Positions 53,201 to 64,000 of a DNA stretch of 64,000 nucleotides are shown one piece after another. This DNA comes from Doris montereyensis. Taxonomy: Eukaryota; Mollusca; Gastropoda; Nudibranchia; Dorididae. A program made the position numbers and the translations under genes. The stretch covers positions 150,001 through 214,000 of the forward strand of contig JAXRKP010000546.1 of assembly GCA_037039925.1 (NCBI GenBank), written 5' to 3'. The notes below the pieces were generated by a model, which was not told the origin of the DNA, ran no database searches, and worked only from the letters and a program-made list of their open reading frames with translations. Within the stretch, counting starts at the first letter, position 1; each line of letters opens with the position of its first letter.

Positions 53201-56200
53201 GATGTTGAATGGTATCCAGAAAATAAAAGTGACTTTTCAAAAGCAGTGGAAGAAGGCAAATATGTGGGGGTAGTCATAACACTGGAACTCTTGTTGTTCA
53301 AATCTTTTCCAGGAAGCGAATTTGATTTTCCTGAAGCAGTGGAAGAGGGCAGATGCGTAGGTGTAGAAAAATCACTCGAAACCCTGGCTGTTGAAGAAAG
53401 TCCAGAATGTGGATTTGATTTTTCAAAAGCTGTGGGAGAAGGCAAATATGTAGATATAGACATAAGGCTAGAAACCATGTTTGTCAAATCTTCTCCAGGA
53501 AGCGAATTTTGTTTTTCCGAAGCAGTGGAAGAGGGCAAACGTGTTTGTGATGAAGCACCCCGTGAAACCCTGATTCTTGATTGATGTTCAGAGAGTGAAT
53601 TTGATTTTCAAAAGCAGTGGGCAAAGACGTAGATGTAGACATAATGCTAGAAATTGATTGAGTCAAATCTTCTCCAAAAAGCGAACTTGATTTTTTTAAA
53701 GCAGTGGAAGAGGGCAAACGGGTAGGTGTAGAAACATCACTCCAAACTCTGCTTGTTGAAGGATGTCCAGAAAGTGAATTTGATTTTTGAAAATCAGTGG
53801 GAAAAGGCAAATGTGTAGACGTAAAAACACCACTCGAAAGCCTAGCTGTTGATTGGTATCCAGGAAGTGATTTTGACTTTTCAAAAGCAGTTGGAGAAGG
53901 AAAATATGTAGGTGTGGACATATCCATTGAAGCCTTGGCTGTTGATGGAGATCCAGACAGTGAAGTTGCTCTTTCTAAAGCAGTGGGAGATTGCACAAAT
54001 GTATGTAGAAACGTTCATCGGAACCCTAGTTGTTGAAGGATGTCCAATGACTGAATTTGATTTTTTTGAAGCAGTAGAAGAGGGAAAATGTGTAGGTGTA
54101 GAAACGCCACTCGAAACTATGCTTGTTGAAGGATGTCCAATAAGTGAATTTGATTTTTGAATATCAGTGGAAGAACGCAAGTATGTAGATGTAGACACAT
54201 CACTCGAAAGCCTAGATGTTGATTGGTATCCAAAAGAGTGATTTTGATTTTTCAAAAACAGTTGAAGAAGGCGAATACGTAGGTGTAGGCATACGCCTTG
54301 AAACCTTGTTTGTTGACTGGTATCCAGAAAGTAAATTTGATTTGTCAAAACTAGTGGTGGAAGTAAACGCACCCCTTAAAACATTGGATGTTGGCTGGTC
54401 TCCAGAAAGGGATTTTGATTTGTCAAAAGCACTGAGAGAAGGCAAATATGTCGGTGTAGACACACCCCTTGAACCCTTGGTTGTTGATTTGTATCTATAG
54501 AGTGAATTTGATTTGTCAAAAGCAGTGGTAGAAGACAAATCTGTAGATGCAAACACAATGTTAGAAATCGTGTTTGTCAAGTCTTCTTCAGGAAGCGAAT
54601 TTTGTTTTCCGAAGCAGTGGAAGAGGGCAAATATGTTTGTGACGAAGCATCCCTTGAAACCCTGATTTTTGATTGATGTTCAGAGAGTGAATTTGATTTT
54701 TCAAAAGCAGTGGGCAAATACGTAGGTGTAGACACAATGCTAGAAATTGATTGAGTCAAATCTTCTCCAAAAAGCGAATTTGATTTTTCTAAAGCAGTGG
54801 AAGAGGGCAAACGGGTAGGTGTAGAAACGCCACTCGAAACTCTGCTTGTTGAAGGATGTCCAATGAGTGAATTTGACTTTTGAATATCGGCAGAAGAGGG
54901 CAAGTATGTAGATGTAGGCATACCATTCGAAACTCTGCTTGTTGAAGGATGTCCAATGAGTGAATTTGACTTTTGAATATCGACAGAAGAGGGCAAGTTT
55001 GTAGATGTAGTCATACCATTCGAAACATTGCTTGTTGAAGGATGTCCAATGAGTGAATTTGACTTTTGAATATCGGCAGAAGAGGGCAAGTATGTAGATG
55101 TAGGCATACCATTCGAAACTCTTGTTGGTGAAGAATTTGATGACTATCGACCAATGAGGCATACCATTCGAAACACTGCTTTTGAAGGATATCCAATGAG
55201 CGAATTTGACTTTTGAATATCGGCAGAAGAGGGCAAGTATGTAAATGTAGGCATACCATTCGAAACTCTGCTTGTTGAAGGATGTCCAATGAGTGAATTT
55301 GACTTTTGAATATCGGCAGAAGAGGGCAAGTATGTAGATGTAGGCATACCATTCGAAACTCTGCTTGTTGAAGGATGTCCAATGAGTGAATTTGACTTTT
55401 GAATATCGGCAGAAGAGGGCAAGTATGTAGATGTAGGCATACCATTCGAAACTCTGGTTGTTGAAGGATGTCCAATGAGTGAATTTGACTTTTGAATATT
55501 GGCAGAAGAGGGCAAGTATGTAGATGTAGGCATACCATTCGAAACACTGCTTGTTGAAGGATGTCCAATGAGTAAATTTGACTTTTGAATATCGGCAGAA
55601 GAGGGCAAGTATGTAGATGTAGGCATACCATTCGAAACTCTGTTTGTTGAAGGATGTCCAATGAGTGAATTTGACTTTTGAATACCGGCAGAAGAGGGCA
55701 AGTATGTAGATGTAGGCATACCATTCGAAACTCTGTTTGTTGAAGGATGTCCAATGAGTGAATTTGACTTTTGAATGTCGGCAGAAGAGGGCAAGTATGT
55801 AGATGTAGGCATACCATTCGAAACTCTGTTTGGTGAAGGATGTCCAATGAGCGAATTTGACTTTTGAATATCGGCAGAAGAGGGCAAGTATGTAGATGTA
55901 GGCATACCATTCGAAACTCTGGTTGGTGAAGGATGTCCAATGAGCGAATTTGACTTTTGAATATCGGCAGAAGAGGGCAAGTATGTAGATGTAGGCATAC
56001 CATTTGAAACTCTGGTTGTTGAAGGATGTCCAATGAGTGAATTTGATTTTTGGATATCGGCAGAAGAGGGCAAGTATGTAGATGTAGGCATACCATTCGA
56101 AACTCTGGTTGGTGAAGGATGTCCAGAGAGTAAATTTGATTTTTTTGAAGCAGTGGAAGAGGGCAAATGTGTAGGTGTAGAAACGCCACTCGAAACCCTG

Positions 56201-59200
56201 GTTGTGGAAGGATGTCTAATGAGTGAATTTGATTTTTGAATATCAGTGGATGAACGCAAATATGTAGATGTAGACATTCCACTCGAAAGCCTAGCTATTG
56301 ATTGGTATCCAAAAGTAATTTTGATTTTTCAAAAACAGTTGAAGAAGGTGAATAAGTAGGTGTAGACATACGCCTTGAAACCTTGTTTGTTGACTGGTAT
56401 CCAGAAAGTAAATTTGATTTGTCAAAACTAGCGGTGGAAATAAACGCACCCCTTAAAACATGGGATGTTGGCTGGTCTCCAGAAAGGGAATTTGATTTTT
56501 CAAAAGCACTGAGAGAAGGCAAATATGTCGGTGTTGACACACCATGTAAAACCTTGGTTGTTGATTTGTATTCAAAAAGTGAATTTGATTTGTCAAAAGC
56601 ATCGGAAGAAGGCGAATATGTAGATGTAGACATAATGCTAGAAATCGTGTTTGTCAAATCTTCTGCAGGAAGCGAATTTTGTTTTTCCGAAGCAGTGGAA
56701 GAGGGCAAATGTGTTTGTGATGAAGCATCCCGTGAAACCCTGATTCTTGATTGATGTTCAGAGAGTGAATTTGATTTTTCAAAAGCAGTGGGCACATACG
56801 TAGGTGTAAACATACCCTTGAAATCTTGGTTGTAGATTGGTATTCAGAAAGTGAATTTGATTTATCAAGACTAGAGGAAAAAAGCAAATATGTAGATGTA
56901 GACACACCATTGGAAACTCTGGTTGTTGATTGGTATGCAGAATGTGAATTTGATTTGTGTGAAGCATTGGAAGAGGGCAAATGTGTAGATGGCGACACAA
57001 GACTCGTTGCTGATTCGTTTTCAGGAAGTGAATTTGATTTTTCAAAAGCAGTGGAAGAAGGCAAATATGTAGGTGTAGGCACACCCCTTGAAACTTTCGT
57101 TGTTGGTCTGTCTCGAGAAAAAGACTTTGATTTTCTCGAAGCAGTAGAAGAAAGAAAATGTGTAGATGTAGACGCCATACTGACAATATTAGTTGTTGGC
57201 TGGTGTCCAAGAACGGAATTAGATTTTTCAGAAGCAGTGGAAGAGGGTGAATATGTAGATGTAGACACAGCACTGAAATCATTGATCGTTGGTTGGTCTC
57301 TAGAAAATGAATTCGATTCTTCCAAAGCGATGGATGATGAAGGCACAGGTGTCGATGTTGACACAACGCTGTAATCCTTACTTTTTAATATTTTGCCAGA
57401 AAGGGAATTTGATTTGTGTAAAGCGACGGAAGAAGGTAAATGCGTAGATGTAGACACCACACTGGCAGTCTTGGTTGTTGATTGATCTAAATAAAGTGAA
57501 TTTGATTTTTCCAAAGTGTTGGAAGAAGAAAAAGAGGGTGTGAATATATTTATGACACTGACAACTCTGATTGTTGATTGATCTCCTGAAAATGAATTTT
57601 TGGTAAAGGCACTGGTAAAGGCATTCGGTGTTCTTTGACGTACGGATATTCTAACTGAGGGACCGCTGGTTTGTCTCACAGACGACGTGGAAACATCCGT
57701 TGGTTTATACGTGGAAACATCCGTTGGTTTGTACGTGGAAACATCCGTTGGTTTATACGTGGAAACATCCGTTGGTTTGTACATGGAAACATCCGTTGGT
57801 TTGTACGTGGAAACATCCGTTGGTTTGTAAGTCGGTGAAAAACGTTGGTTTATGACAAAAACATCCGTTGGTTTATACGTGGACTTGATGGGTTCGTCCA
57901 TTGGTTTGTAAGTGCGAAAATCCGTTGGTTTATATTCCGTTTGTTGATACAATGTGGAAACTGACCGTTGGTTTGGACATGGAAACATCCGTTGGTACGT
58001 GGAAACATTGGCGCTTCAAACATACGTTGGTTTGTAGATGCAACACGCTCTGTTGACGAGGCACGTTGTAGGCTCAAGTCCGCGTTAACGACGGTTTTGT
58101 CAACTTGGAAACATCCGTTGATGTTGGTAGAGAAACATCCGTTGTACCTACATTTCTGTTTGAATGACGAAGGTGGTAATGGAACACGTCGACGATTCTT
58201 CGGACTTGATGGGTTCATCCATTGCTTCAGAAGTCGCGAAAAAGACACTCTGACTAGATTCTGTTTGTTGATAGGGAATGCATTTATCTGACTCGATGTT
58301 TCGATACACTAGCTGGGGAAGGGAATGAAAATACTTGACTCAGCAGATACAACACGCGGGAATGACGAGGCATGTTGTAGGCTCAAGTCGATTAACGTGG
58401 GTTTTGGGAATGATTTATCTCGTACTGATGTTGATACAGTTACAGTTGGAATAGGGAATTCTTTTGATGACGAAGGTGATAATGTGACGTCATACGATTC
58501 TGGTGATACGCTGACATCCAATGCACGGTACTGAAATGGATTTGAAAAATCTGACTCAGTCGATACACTAGCGGGAATAGGGAATGATTTATCTGACTCA
58601 GTCGATACACTAGTGGGAATAGGGAATGATTTATCTGACTCAGTCGATACACTAGCGGGAATAGGAAATGATTTATCTGACTCAGTCGATACACTAGTGG
58701 GAATAGGGAATGATTTATCTGACTCAGTCGATACACTAGCGGGAATAGGGAATGATTTATCTGACTCAGTTGATACACTAGTGGGAATAGGGAATGATTT
58801 ATCTGACTCAGTCGATACACTAGCGGGAATAGGGAATGATTTATCTGACTCAGTTGATACACTAGTGGGAATAGGGAATGATTTATCTGACTGAGTCGAT
58901 ACACTAGTGGGAATAGGGAATGATTTATCTGACTGAGTGATACACTAGTGGGAATAGGGAATGATTTATCTGACTGAGTCGATACACTAGTGGGAATAGT
59001 GAATGATTTATATGACTCAGTTGATACACTAGTGGGAATAGGGAATGATTTATCTGACTGAGTCGATACACTAGTGGGAATAGGGAATGATTTATCTGAC
59101 TGAGTCGATACACTAGTGGGAATAGTGAATGATTTATATGACTCAGTTGATACACTAGTGGGAATAGGGAATGATTTTTATCTGACTGAGATTTATCTGA

Positions 59201-62200
59201 CTACGATACACTAGTGGGAATAGTGAATGATTTATCTGACTCAGTTGATACACTAGTGGGAATAGGGAATGATTTATCTGACTGAGTCGATACACTAGTG
59301 GGAATAGGGAATGATTTATCTGACCCAGTTGATACACTAGTGGGAATAGGGAATGATTTATCTGACTGAGTCGATACACTAGTGGGAATAGTGAATGATT
59401 TATCTGACTGAGTCGATACACTAGTGGGAATAGTGAATGATTTATCTGACTCAGTCGATACACTAGAGGGAACACTGAATGATTTATCTGACTGAGTCGA
59501 TACGCTAGTGGGAATAGGGAATGATTTATCTGACTCAGTCGATACACTAGTGGACTGAGTTGAATAGGGAATGATTTATATGACTCAGTCGATACGCTAG
59601 TGTGAATAGGGAATGATTTATCTGACTCAGTCGATACGCTAGTGTGAATAGGGAATGATTTATCTGACTGAGTTGATACACTGGTGGAATAGGGAATGAT
59701 TTATCTGACTGAGTTGATGTACTAGTGGGAATAGGGAATGATTTATCTGACTCAGTTGATACGCTAGTGGGAATAGTGAATGATTTATCTGACTCAGTCA
59801 ATACGCTAGTGGGAATAGTGAATGATTTATCTGACTCAGTCAATACGCTAGTGGGAATAGTGAATGATTTATCTGACTCAGTCAATACGCTAGTGGGAAT
59901 AGTGAATGATTTATCTGACTCAGTCAATACGCTAGTGGGAATAGGGAATGATTTATCTGACTCATTCAATACGCTAGTGGGAATAGGGAATGATTTATCT
60001 GACTCAGTTGATACACTAGTGGGAATACTGAATGATTTATCTGACTCAGTTGATACACTAGCGGGAATAGTGAATGATTTATCTGACTCAGTTGATACAC
60101 TAGCGGGAATAGTGAATGATTTATCTGACTCAGTTGATACACTAGCGGGAATAGTGAATGATTTATCTGACTCAGTTGATACACTAGCGGGAATAGTGAA
60201 TGATTTATCTGACTCAGTCGATACACTAGTGGGAATAGTGAATGATTTATCTGACCCAGTCGATACGCTAGTGGGAATAGTGAATGATTTATCTGACCCA
60301 GTCGATACGCTAGTGGGAATAGTGAATGATTTATCTGACTGAGTCGATACACTAGTGGGAATAGGGAATGATTTATCTGACTGAGTTGATACACTAGTGG
60401 GAATAGGGAATGATTTATCTGACTGAGTTGATACACTAGAGGGAATACTGAATGATTTATCTGACTGAGTCGATACACTAGAGGGAATAGGGAATGATTT
60501 ATCTGACTCAGTCGATACACTAGTGGGAATAGTGAATGATTTATCTGACTGAGTTGATACACTAGTGGGAATAGGGAATGATTTATCTGACTCAGTCGAT
60601 ACACTAGTGGGAATAGGGAATGATTTATCTGACTCAGTTGATACACTAGTGGGAATAGGGAATGATTTATCTGACTGAGTTGATACACTAGTGGGAATAG
60701 GGAATGATTTATCTGACTGAGTCGATACACTAGTGGGAACGGTGAATGATTTATCTAACTGAGTCGATACACTAGTGGGAATAGGGAATGATTTATCTGA
60801 CTCAGTTGATACACTAGTGGGAATACTGAATGATTTATCTGACTGAGTCGATACACTAGTGGGAATAGTGAATGATTTATCTGACTCAGTTGATACACTA
60901 GTGGGAATAGGGAATGATTTATCTGACTGAGTTGATACACTAGTGGGAATAGGGAATGATTTATCTGACTGAGTTGATACACTAGTGGGAATAGGGAATG
61001 ATTTATCTGACTGAGTCGATACACTAGTGGGAATGGTGAATGATTTATCTGACTGAGTCGATACACTAGTGGGAATAGGGAATGATTTATCTGACTCAGG
61101 TGATACACTAGTGGGAATACTGAATGATTTATCTGACTCAGTCGATACACTAGTGGGAATAGTGAATGATTTATCTGACTCAGTTGATACACTAGTGGGA
61201 ATAGGGAATGATTTATCTGACTGAGTTGATACACTAGTGGGAATAGTGAATGATTTATCTGACTCAGTTGATACACTAGTGGGAATAGGGAATGATTTAT
61301 CTGACTCAGTTGATACACTAGTGGGAATAGGGAATGATTTATCTGACTCAGTTGATACACTAGAGGGAACACTGAATGATTTATATGACTCAGTCGATAC
61401 ACTAGTGGGAATACTGAATGATTTATCTGACTGTGTTGATGCGCTAGTGGGAATACTGAATGATTTATCTGACTCAGTCGATACACTAGTGGGAATAGGG
61501 AATGATTTATCTGACTCAGTCGATACACTAGTGGGAATAGGGAATGATTTATCTGACTCAGTCGATACACTAGTGGGAATAGGGAATGATTTATCTGACT
61601 GAGTTGATACACTAGTGGGAATAGGGAATGATTTATCTGACTCAGTTGATACACTAGTGGGAATAGGGAATGATTTATCTGACTCAGTTGATACACTAGT
61701 GGGAATAGGGAATGATTTATCTGACTCAGTTGATACACTAGTGGGAATAGGGAATGATTTATCTGACTCAGTCGATACACTAGTGGGAATAGGGAATGAT
61801 TTATATGACTCAGTCGATACACTAGTGGGAATAGTGAATGATTTATCTGACTCAGTCGATACACTAGTGGGAACACTGAATGATATATCTGACTCAGTCG
61901 ATACACTAGTGTGAATACTGAATGATTTATCCGACTCAGTCGATACACTAGTGGGAATACTGAATGATTTATCCGACTCAGTCGATACACTAGCAGGAGT
62001 ACTGAATGATTTATCCAGAGTTATGTAAAGCTGTGTCGTTTCTGATGAAGAAATCCTTGACTGACCCTTTGAAGTGAACAGTGTTGCTGATGTACTATCG
62101 TGAGAAATCACTGAGGATTGTTTGCCAGAGAAAGGCGTTGTTAAGCTCTCCACCTTTGCACCATCAGACAGACGAGACAAATCTTGTAAGGGTACCACTT

Positions 62201-63515
62201 CACTTTGATACAACGTACTGCCAACGGAAGTGAACCTAGCGGGAATATCCGTTGAAGGCGAGGTCTGTGGCCGTGTATAGGGTGGCGCCTGAGACAACGG
62301 TGGGAAGTGGTCCATAGCAAAGTAGTTTGTCTGTTCTGTAGCTTCCGTCATTGAGTCGCCTAGTACGATATTGCTGGGCGTTCCTGTAAGATGCAATTTG
62401 ATATCAAGTAGTGAATGTTACGATACGATTCAATATCAAGTAGTGAATGTTACGATACAATTTAATGTCAAGTAGTGAATGTTACGATACAATTTAATTT
62501 CAAGTAGTGAATGTTACGATACAATTTAATTTCAAGTAGTGAATGTTACGATACAATTTAATATCAAGTAGTGAATGTTACAATGCAATTTAATATCAAG
62601 TAGTGAATGTTCTGATACAATTCAATTCCAAGTAGTGTTAATGTTATCAAGTAGTGAATGTTCTGATACAATTCAATTCCAAATTTACGTTGTCATACAT
62701 TTTGATTTAATTTGGTTTTGGTCACATCCACAACTATGGGGATCTCAGGGGCTATTCCTGTTTATCGTCCGTCACCGATGGGGACTAGGTGTTATCCACC
62801 TACCTGAACCAGAGGGGTGGGCAGGTTTTTAAACGAATAAAACTCTTCAACCTGCATGGGCGTGAACTCGCGACCTGTAGGTTGAGAGGCCGACAGTTGT
62901 CATAGAGAATAGAGAAAGCGTAGGAAGAAAACGCTTTAGATTGGCATCACATTATACACGTTTGGGAGAAATGACTACAGCAGCATAATGGTCAAATGAA
63001 TACCGTGCTAGTTGCACACTATAGCCATGGTTTCGGTTCGGGAATGTCACTTGAGAATGCATGTCATGTCAGGCATCGAACGTTTTGGATTCTTGAAGTG
63101 AGCGGTGTCGTAGCATAGTGGTCGGGTTGCGAACTTGGAATAGTGAGATCTTGAGTTTGAATCCTGGTAATGCTGTCTTCCATGAGAAAGACGCCTGACA
63201 TACATTTCACCACGTGACCCAGATGTAGATGGGTTCCAGCATAAGCATAAGTGTGAGAAGTAAAACCGGCAACCAAATAGAGTTATGTTCAGGAGGCAAT
63301 GTGGTTTAAACTTTTTAAAAATCCCAACAACACAGCTAGAACAAAGAAATCAAAACCAAAGATGGAAGAAAGATCTTACCACTGAATCCCTGAGGTGTCG
63401 CTAAAAAGTTAGTTTGGATGGTGGGTCTGGCTGAGGTGAAGGGTTGAACGGCAAAAAATACGAATTGAAGAACTGTGATTGGTGATGTTTTGACCTCGTG
63501 TCTGAATATGATCAT
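42557..63515 (-). CDS. Giant secreted mucin-like protein with C-terminal Ly6/uPAR (LU) domain
   Basis: Five exons on the minus strand. A signal-peptide exon is joined by canonical splice sites to one exon of about 12.9 kb. That exon is almost entirely Ser/Thr/Pro repeat blocks (14-aa, 8-aa, 30-31-aa and 5-aa units), a typical substrate for O-glycosylation, and ends in an Asp-rich tail. Two small Cys-rich exons and a terminal exon follow, with ten cysteines in an LU-like arrangement and a CCATHKCN ending. No transmembrane helix or hydrophobic GPI tail follows the LU domain, so secretion into mucus or matrix is inferred. The repeat exon has many frame slips and the last junction is one base out of phase. 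Those are probably assembly indels, but loss of function cannot be excluded. Exact product and orthologue are unknown to me. Confidence 0.6.
43072..43370 (+). mobile_element. tRNA-derived SINE, family A, copy 3 (best preserved)
   Basis: A box AGTGGCCAAGTGGTTAGGCT and B box GGTTCAAATCC with a Leu/Ser-tRNA-like arrangement. Body shared with copies 1 and 2. Lies in the last intron of the mucin-LU gene, antisense to it. Confidence 0.88.
43450..43513 (-). CDS. Mucin-LU gene, exon 4: middle of LU domain (candidate)
   Basis: Acceptor TTTTGAAG (weak pyrimidine tract), donor GTGAGA. In phase with exon 3: ATCAMQACDMPYHRRTEAKT. The CxxxxC spacing matches the GC...C segment of LU domains. Exit phase is one base short of what the last exon needs. 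Confidence 0.45.
43514..44160. other. Intron of mucin-LU gene, nothing recognised
   Basis: Unique AT-rich sequence. Confidence 0.35.
44166..44238. repeat. (AAT)n microsatellite
   Basis: About 24 AAT triplets. Confidence 0.97.
44320..46560. repeat. 37-bp A/C-rich minisatellite, ~2.2 kb
   Basis: Unit ACCCATCACCAAACTATAAC plus CCACAGAGAAAACAACG. Variants: CAAACAAAAACACACACAG block (45200-45850) and short CCATCACCAAACAATAAC block (46000-46550). Confidence 0.95.
46565..47998. repeat. AACAC/AAAAC pentamer array
   Basis: Only A and C on the plus strand over most of 1.4 kb, units of AACAC and AAAAC mixed irregularly. Minus-strand VVLCC ORFs of up to 489 codons are artefacts. Confidence 0.96.
48279..48383 (-). 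CDS. Mucin-LU gene, exon 3: first half of LU domain
   Basis: Acceptor AAATCAG, donor GTAAGA, 35 codons, phase 0/0 and in phase with exon 2. Reads PLCYNVTCDFENCLEEEIEN, then GTANTCIKDIHYPCV. Five cysteines; the opening LCYNVTC resembles the LxCYxC start of LU domains, with two extra residues. Contains N-glycosylation sequons NVT and NGT. Confidence 0.6.
48372..48500. repeat. ~62-bp tandem duplication over a splice acceptor
   Basis: TGTAGCACAGGGGCTGAT and TGTAGCACAGCGGCTGAT start two adjacent similar segments, each ending in TTTTTCAG/TATTTCAG. The left copy carries the 5' edge of the LU exon. Confidence 0.8.
48501..49509. other. Intron between giant exon and first LU exon
   Basis: Contains a short duplication CATCGTGTCAACCTGACGAC near 48778 and 48810. 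No exon seen. Confidence 0.4.
49510..62383 (-). CDS. Mucin-LU gene, exon 2: giant Ser/Thr/Pro repeat exon
   Basis: Acceptor CTTACAG; the first codon completes Gly of exon 1, then TPSNIVLGDSMTEATEQTNY. Donor GTAAGT after YPYFKY, phase 0. About 4,290 residues if the frame is continuous. Order along the protein: ~120 residues of unique Ser/Thr-rich sequence; 14-aa repeats (DKSFPIPTSVSTES); a short unique stretch; 8-aa STYKPTDV repeats; 30-31-aa repeats around FEKSNSL; ~170 unique residues; 5-aa TSTPL repeats; an acidic tail with DIDLDLDLNLDSS. The correct frame is the Ser/Thr/Pro one because it alone stays PTS-rich through all blocks. Single-base slips (for example GGTGGAATAG instead of GTGGGAATAG near 59685) break it repeatedly. 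Confidence 0.62.
49715..51750 (-). repeat. Coding 15-bp repeat block (TSTPL), ~130 copies
   Basis: Plus-strand unit GGTGTCGATGTAAGT or GGTGTGGATGTAATT; minus strand encodes Thr-Ser/Ile-Thr/Ser-Pro-Leu. Indels of 3, 6 or 9 keep frame, but several others do not. Confidence 0.93.
52250..57640 (-). repeat. Coding 90-93-bp repeat block, ~58 copies
   Basis: Protein unit resembles TYLPSSTAFEKSNSLSGDQS plus TTKVSSGVST. Copies in 54830-56110 are near-identical 93-bp units (TYLPSSADIQKSNSLIGHPS), the rest are diverged, so one sub-block was recently amplified. Confidence 0.9.
57665..57990 (-). repeat. Coding 24-bp repeat block (STYKPTDV)
   Basis: Plus-strand unit ACATCCGTTGGTTTGTACGT plus GGAA, about 12 copies, some degenerate; continues faintly to about 58150. 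Confidence 0.9.
58541..62019 (-). repeat. Coding 42-bp repeat block (DKSFPIPTSVSTES), ~83 copies
   Basis: Plus-strand unit GGGAATAGGGAATGATTTAT, CTGACTCAGTTGATACACTA, GT. Frame intact from 62019 to about 59690, then slips. Variation is concentrated at few codons: Glu/Gln/Gly before Ser, and Pro/Thr/Ser/Val before Ile or Pro. Confidence 0.95.
62396..62690. repeat. 32-bp minisatellite, ~9 copies
   Basis: Unit CAATTTAATATCAAGTAGTG plus AATGTTACGATA, starting about 13 bases upstream of the giant exon's acceptor. Confidence 0.92.
62720..62900. mobile_element. Dispersed repeat family C, copy 2
   Basis: Shares CCGATGGGGACTAGGTG, ATCCACCTACCTG and TTGAGAGGCCGACAG with 1341-1610. Minus strand shows GGTCGCGAGTTC, a B-box-like motif. 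Confidence 0.5.
63090..63310 (+). mobile_element. tRNA-derived SINE, family A, diverged copy 4
   Basis: GTAGCATAGTGGTCGGGTTG and TGAGTTTGAATCCTGG give A and B boxes. The body GACCCAGATGTAGATGGGTTCC parallels GACCCAGGTACAAATGGGTACA of copy 3. Confidence 0.7.
63380..63515 (-). CDS. Mucin-LU gene, exon 1: signal peptide
   Basis: First in-frame ATG gives MIIFRHEVKTSPITVLQFVF, then FAVQPFTSA before RPTIQTNF: a short charged n-region, a hydrophobic core and a plausible cleavage after Ala. Donor GTAAGA in phase 1. The open frame extends 13 codons upstream only to a TTG. CTCCACAG just upstream of the ATG could be an acceptor, placing a 5' UTR exon further right. Confidence 0.62.
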
Positions 63516-63554
63516 TGCCAAGCAATACTTGAAGCTGTGGAGTAGAGACAACAA

Positions 63555-64000
63555 TCATGAATTAAAGAACTGTGATTAGTGATGATTTGATCTCGGGGAG
63601 AGGGGGGTGAAAGCCGTTTTTGCCAAAAATTGAACAAATCTAGTTTATTGCATTAATGGGTGGAGTCGTGCATTCCCCTTCACAATGATACCATACCAGA
63701 AGCTCAATATCAATTCTTTGAATATTTATGATTTGTTAAAATACCCACAGGCCTAAGTTTTTCTATAAGAGCCAGCAATATTGTCTAAAGCGTTAGTACT
63801 CGTTTTATTCAGCACAGTGTAATCTATCAAAGCAATGTACTTGTGATAAAAATGATACTGTTTTAGGTTTTATGAGAAAAGAACATTAAAATAACGGAAA
63901 TAAACATTTTAAACACGATTTTCTCAAAATTGGCTTTTTTTACAATTTTCAACGGATTCATTTTAAACTTTGTTTATAACGGCTTTCTATCATAACTAAA
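63555..64000. other. Upstream of the mucin-LU coding start
   Basis: Probably 5' UTR, intron or promoter of the minus-strand gene. No TATA box or initiator could be called with confidence. Confidence 0.3.

Noticed and set aside
59725..61914. Plus-strand NDLSDSVDTLVGI ORFs and minus-strand LSQINHSLFPLVYR ORFs
   Set aside because: Alternative frames of the 42-bp repeats. Only the DKSFPIPTSVSTES frame connects to the upstream unique sequence and splice acceptor.
58541..62019. CRISPR-like regular repeats
   Set aside because: Contiguous repeats without spacers in a spliced eukaryotic gene.

Overview
The window is eukaryotic, AT-rich nuclear DNA with small GT/AG-bounded exons, introns of 0.3-7 kb, tRNA-derived SINEs and an exceptional load of tandem repeats. 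The repeat style and SINEs suggest a lophotrochozoan, most likely a marine mollusc (inference, low confidence). There are no bacterial genes, rRNA, functional tRNA genes or CRISPR arrays.

Two convergent genes explain the real coding content. Gene 1 (+ strand, from before position 984 to the stop at 39354) has at least 25 exons encoding about 1,090 residues: an N-terminal coiled coil, an acidic linker, basic/proline-rich segments and a C-terminal block of HEAT repeats. Architecture and length resemble animal HEATR4, but I could not confirm orthology. Its introns hold at least a dozen unrelated minisatellite arrays (23, 25, 29, 33, 36, 38, 39, 45, 47 and 52 bp units). Two TIR-bounded elements without visible transposase ORFs and several SINEs lie there too. 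Several exons need a one-base correction to keep frame, which points to indel errors in a long-read assembly or, less likely, to a decayed gene.

Gene 2 (- strand, from 63515 down to about 42557) encodes a predicted secreted giant mucin-like protein. It has a signal peptide, then one exon of about 12.9 kb made of successive Ser/Thr/Pro repeat blocks: a 42-bp/14-aa block, a 24-bp/8-aa block, a 90-93-bp/30-31-aa block and a 15-bp/5-aa block. An acidic tail follows, then three small exons whose cysteine pattern (ten cysteines, ending CCxxxxCN) fits an Ly6/uPAR (LU, three-finger) domain. This mucin-plus-LU architecture is the most interesting object in the window. The reading frame of the giant exon is broken many times in the assembled sequence.

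Layout: 1-983, left end with a TTC microsatellite; 984-39354, gene 1; 39355-42556, convergent intergenic DNA with TTA microsatellites; 42557-63515, gene 2, with a 3.7 kb A/C-only array in its LU introns; 63516-64000, upstream of gene 2 with no recognised promoter. The many long ORFs inside repeat arrays on either strand are shadows of low-complexity DNA.
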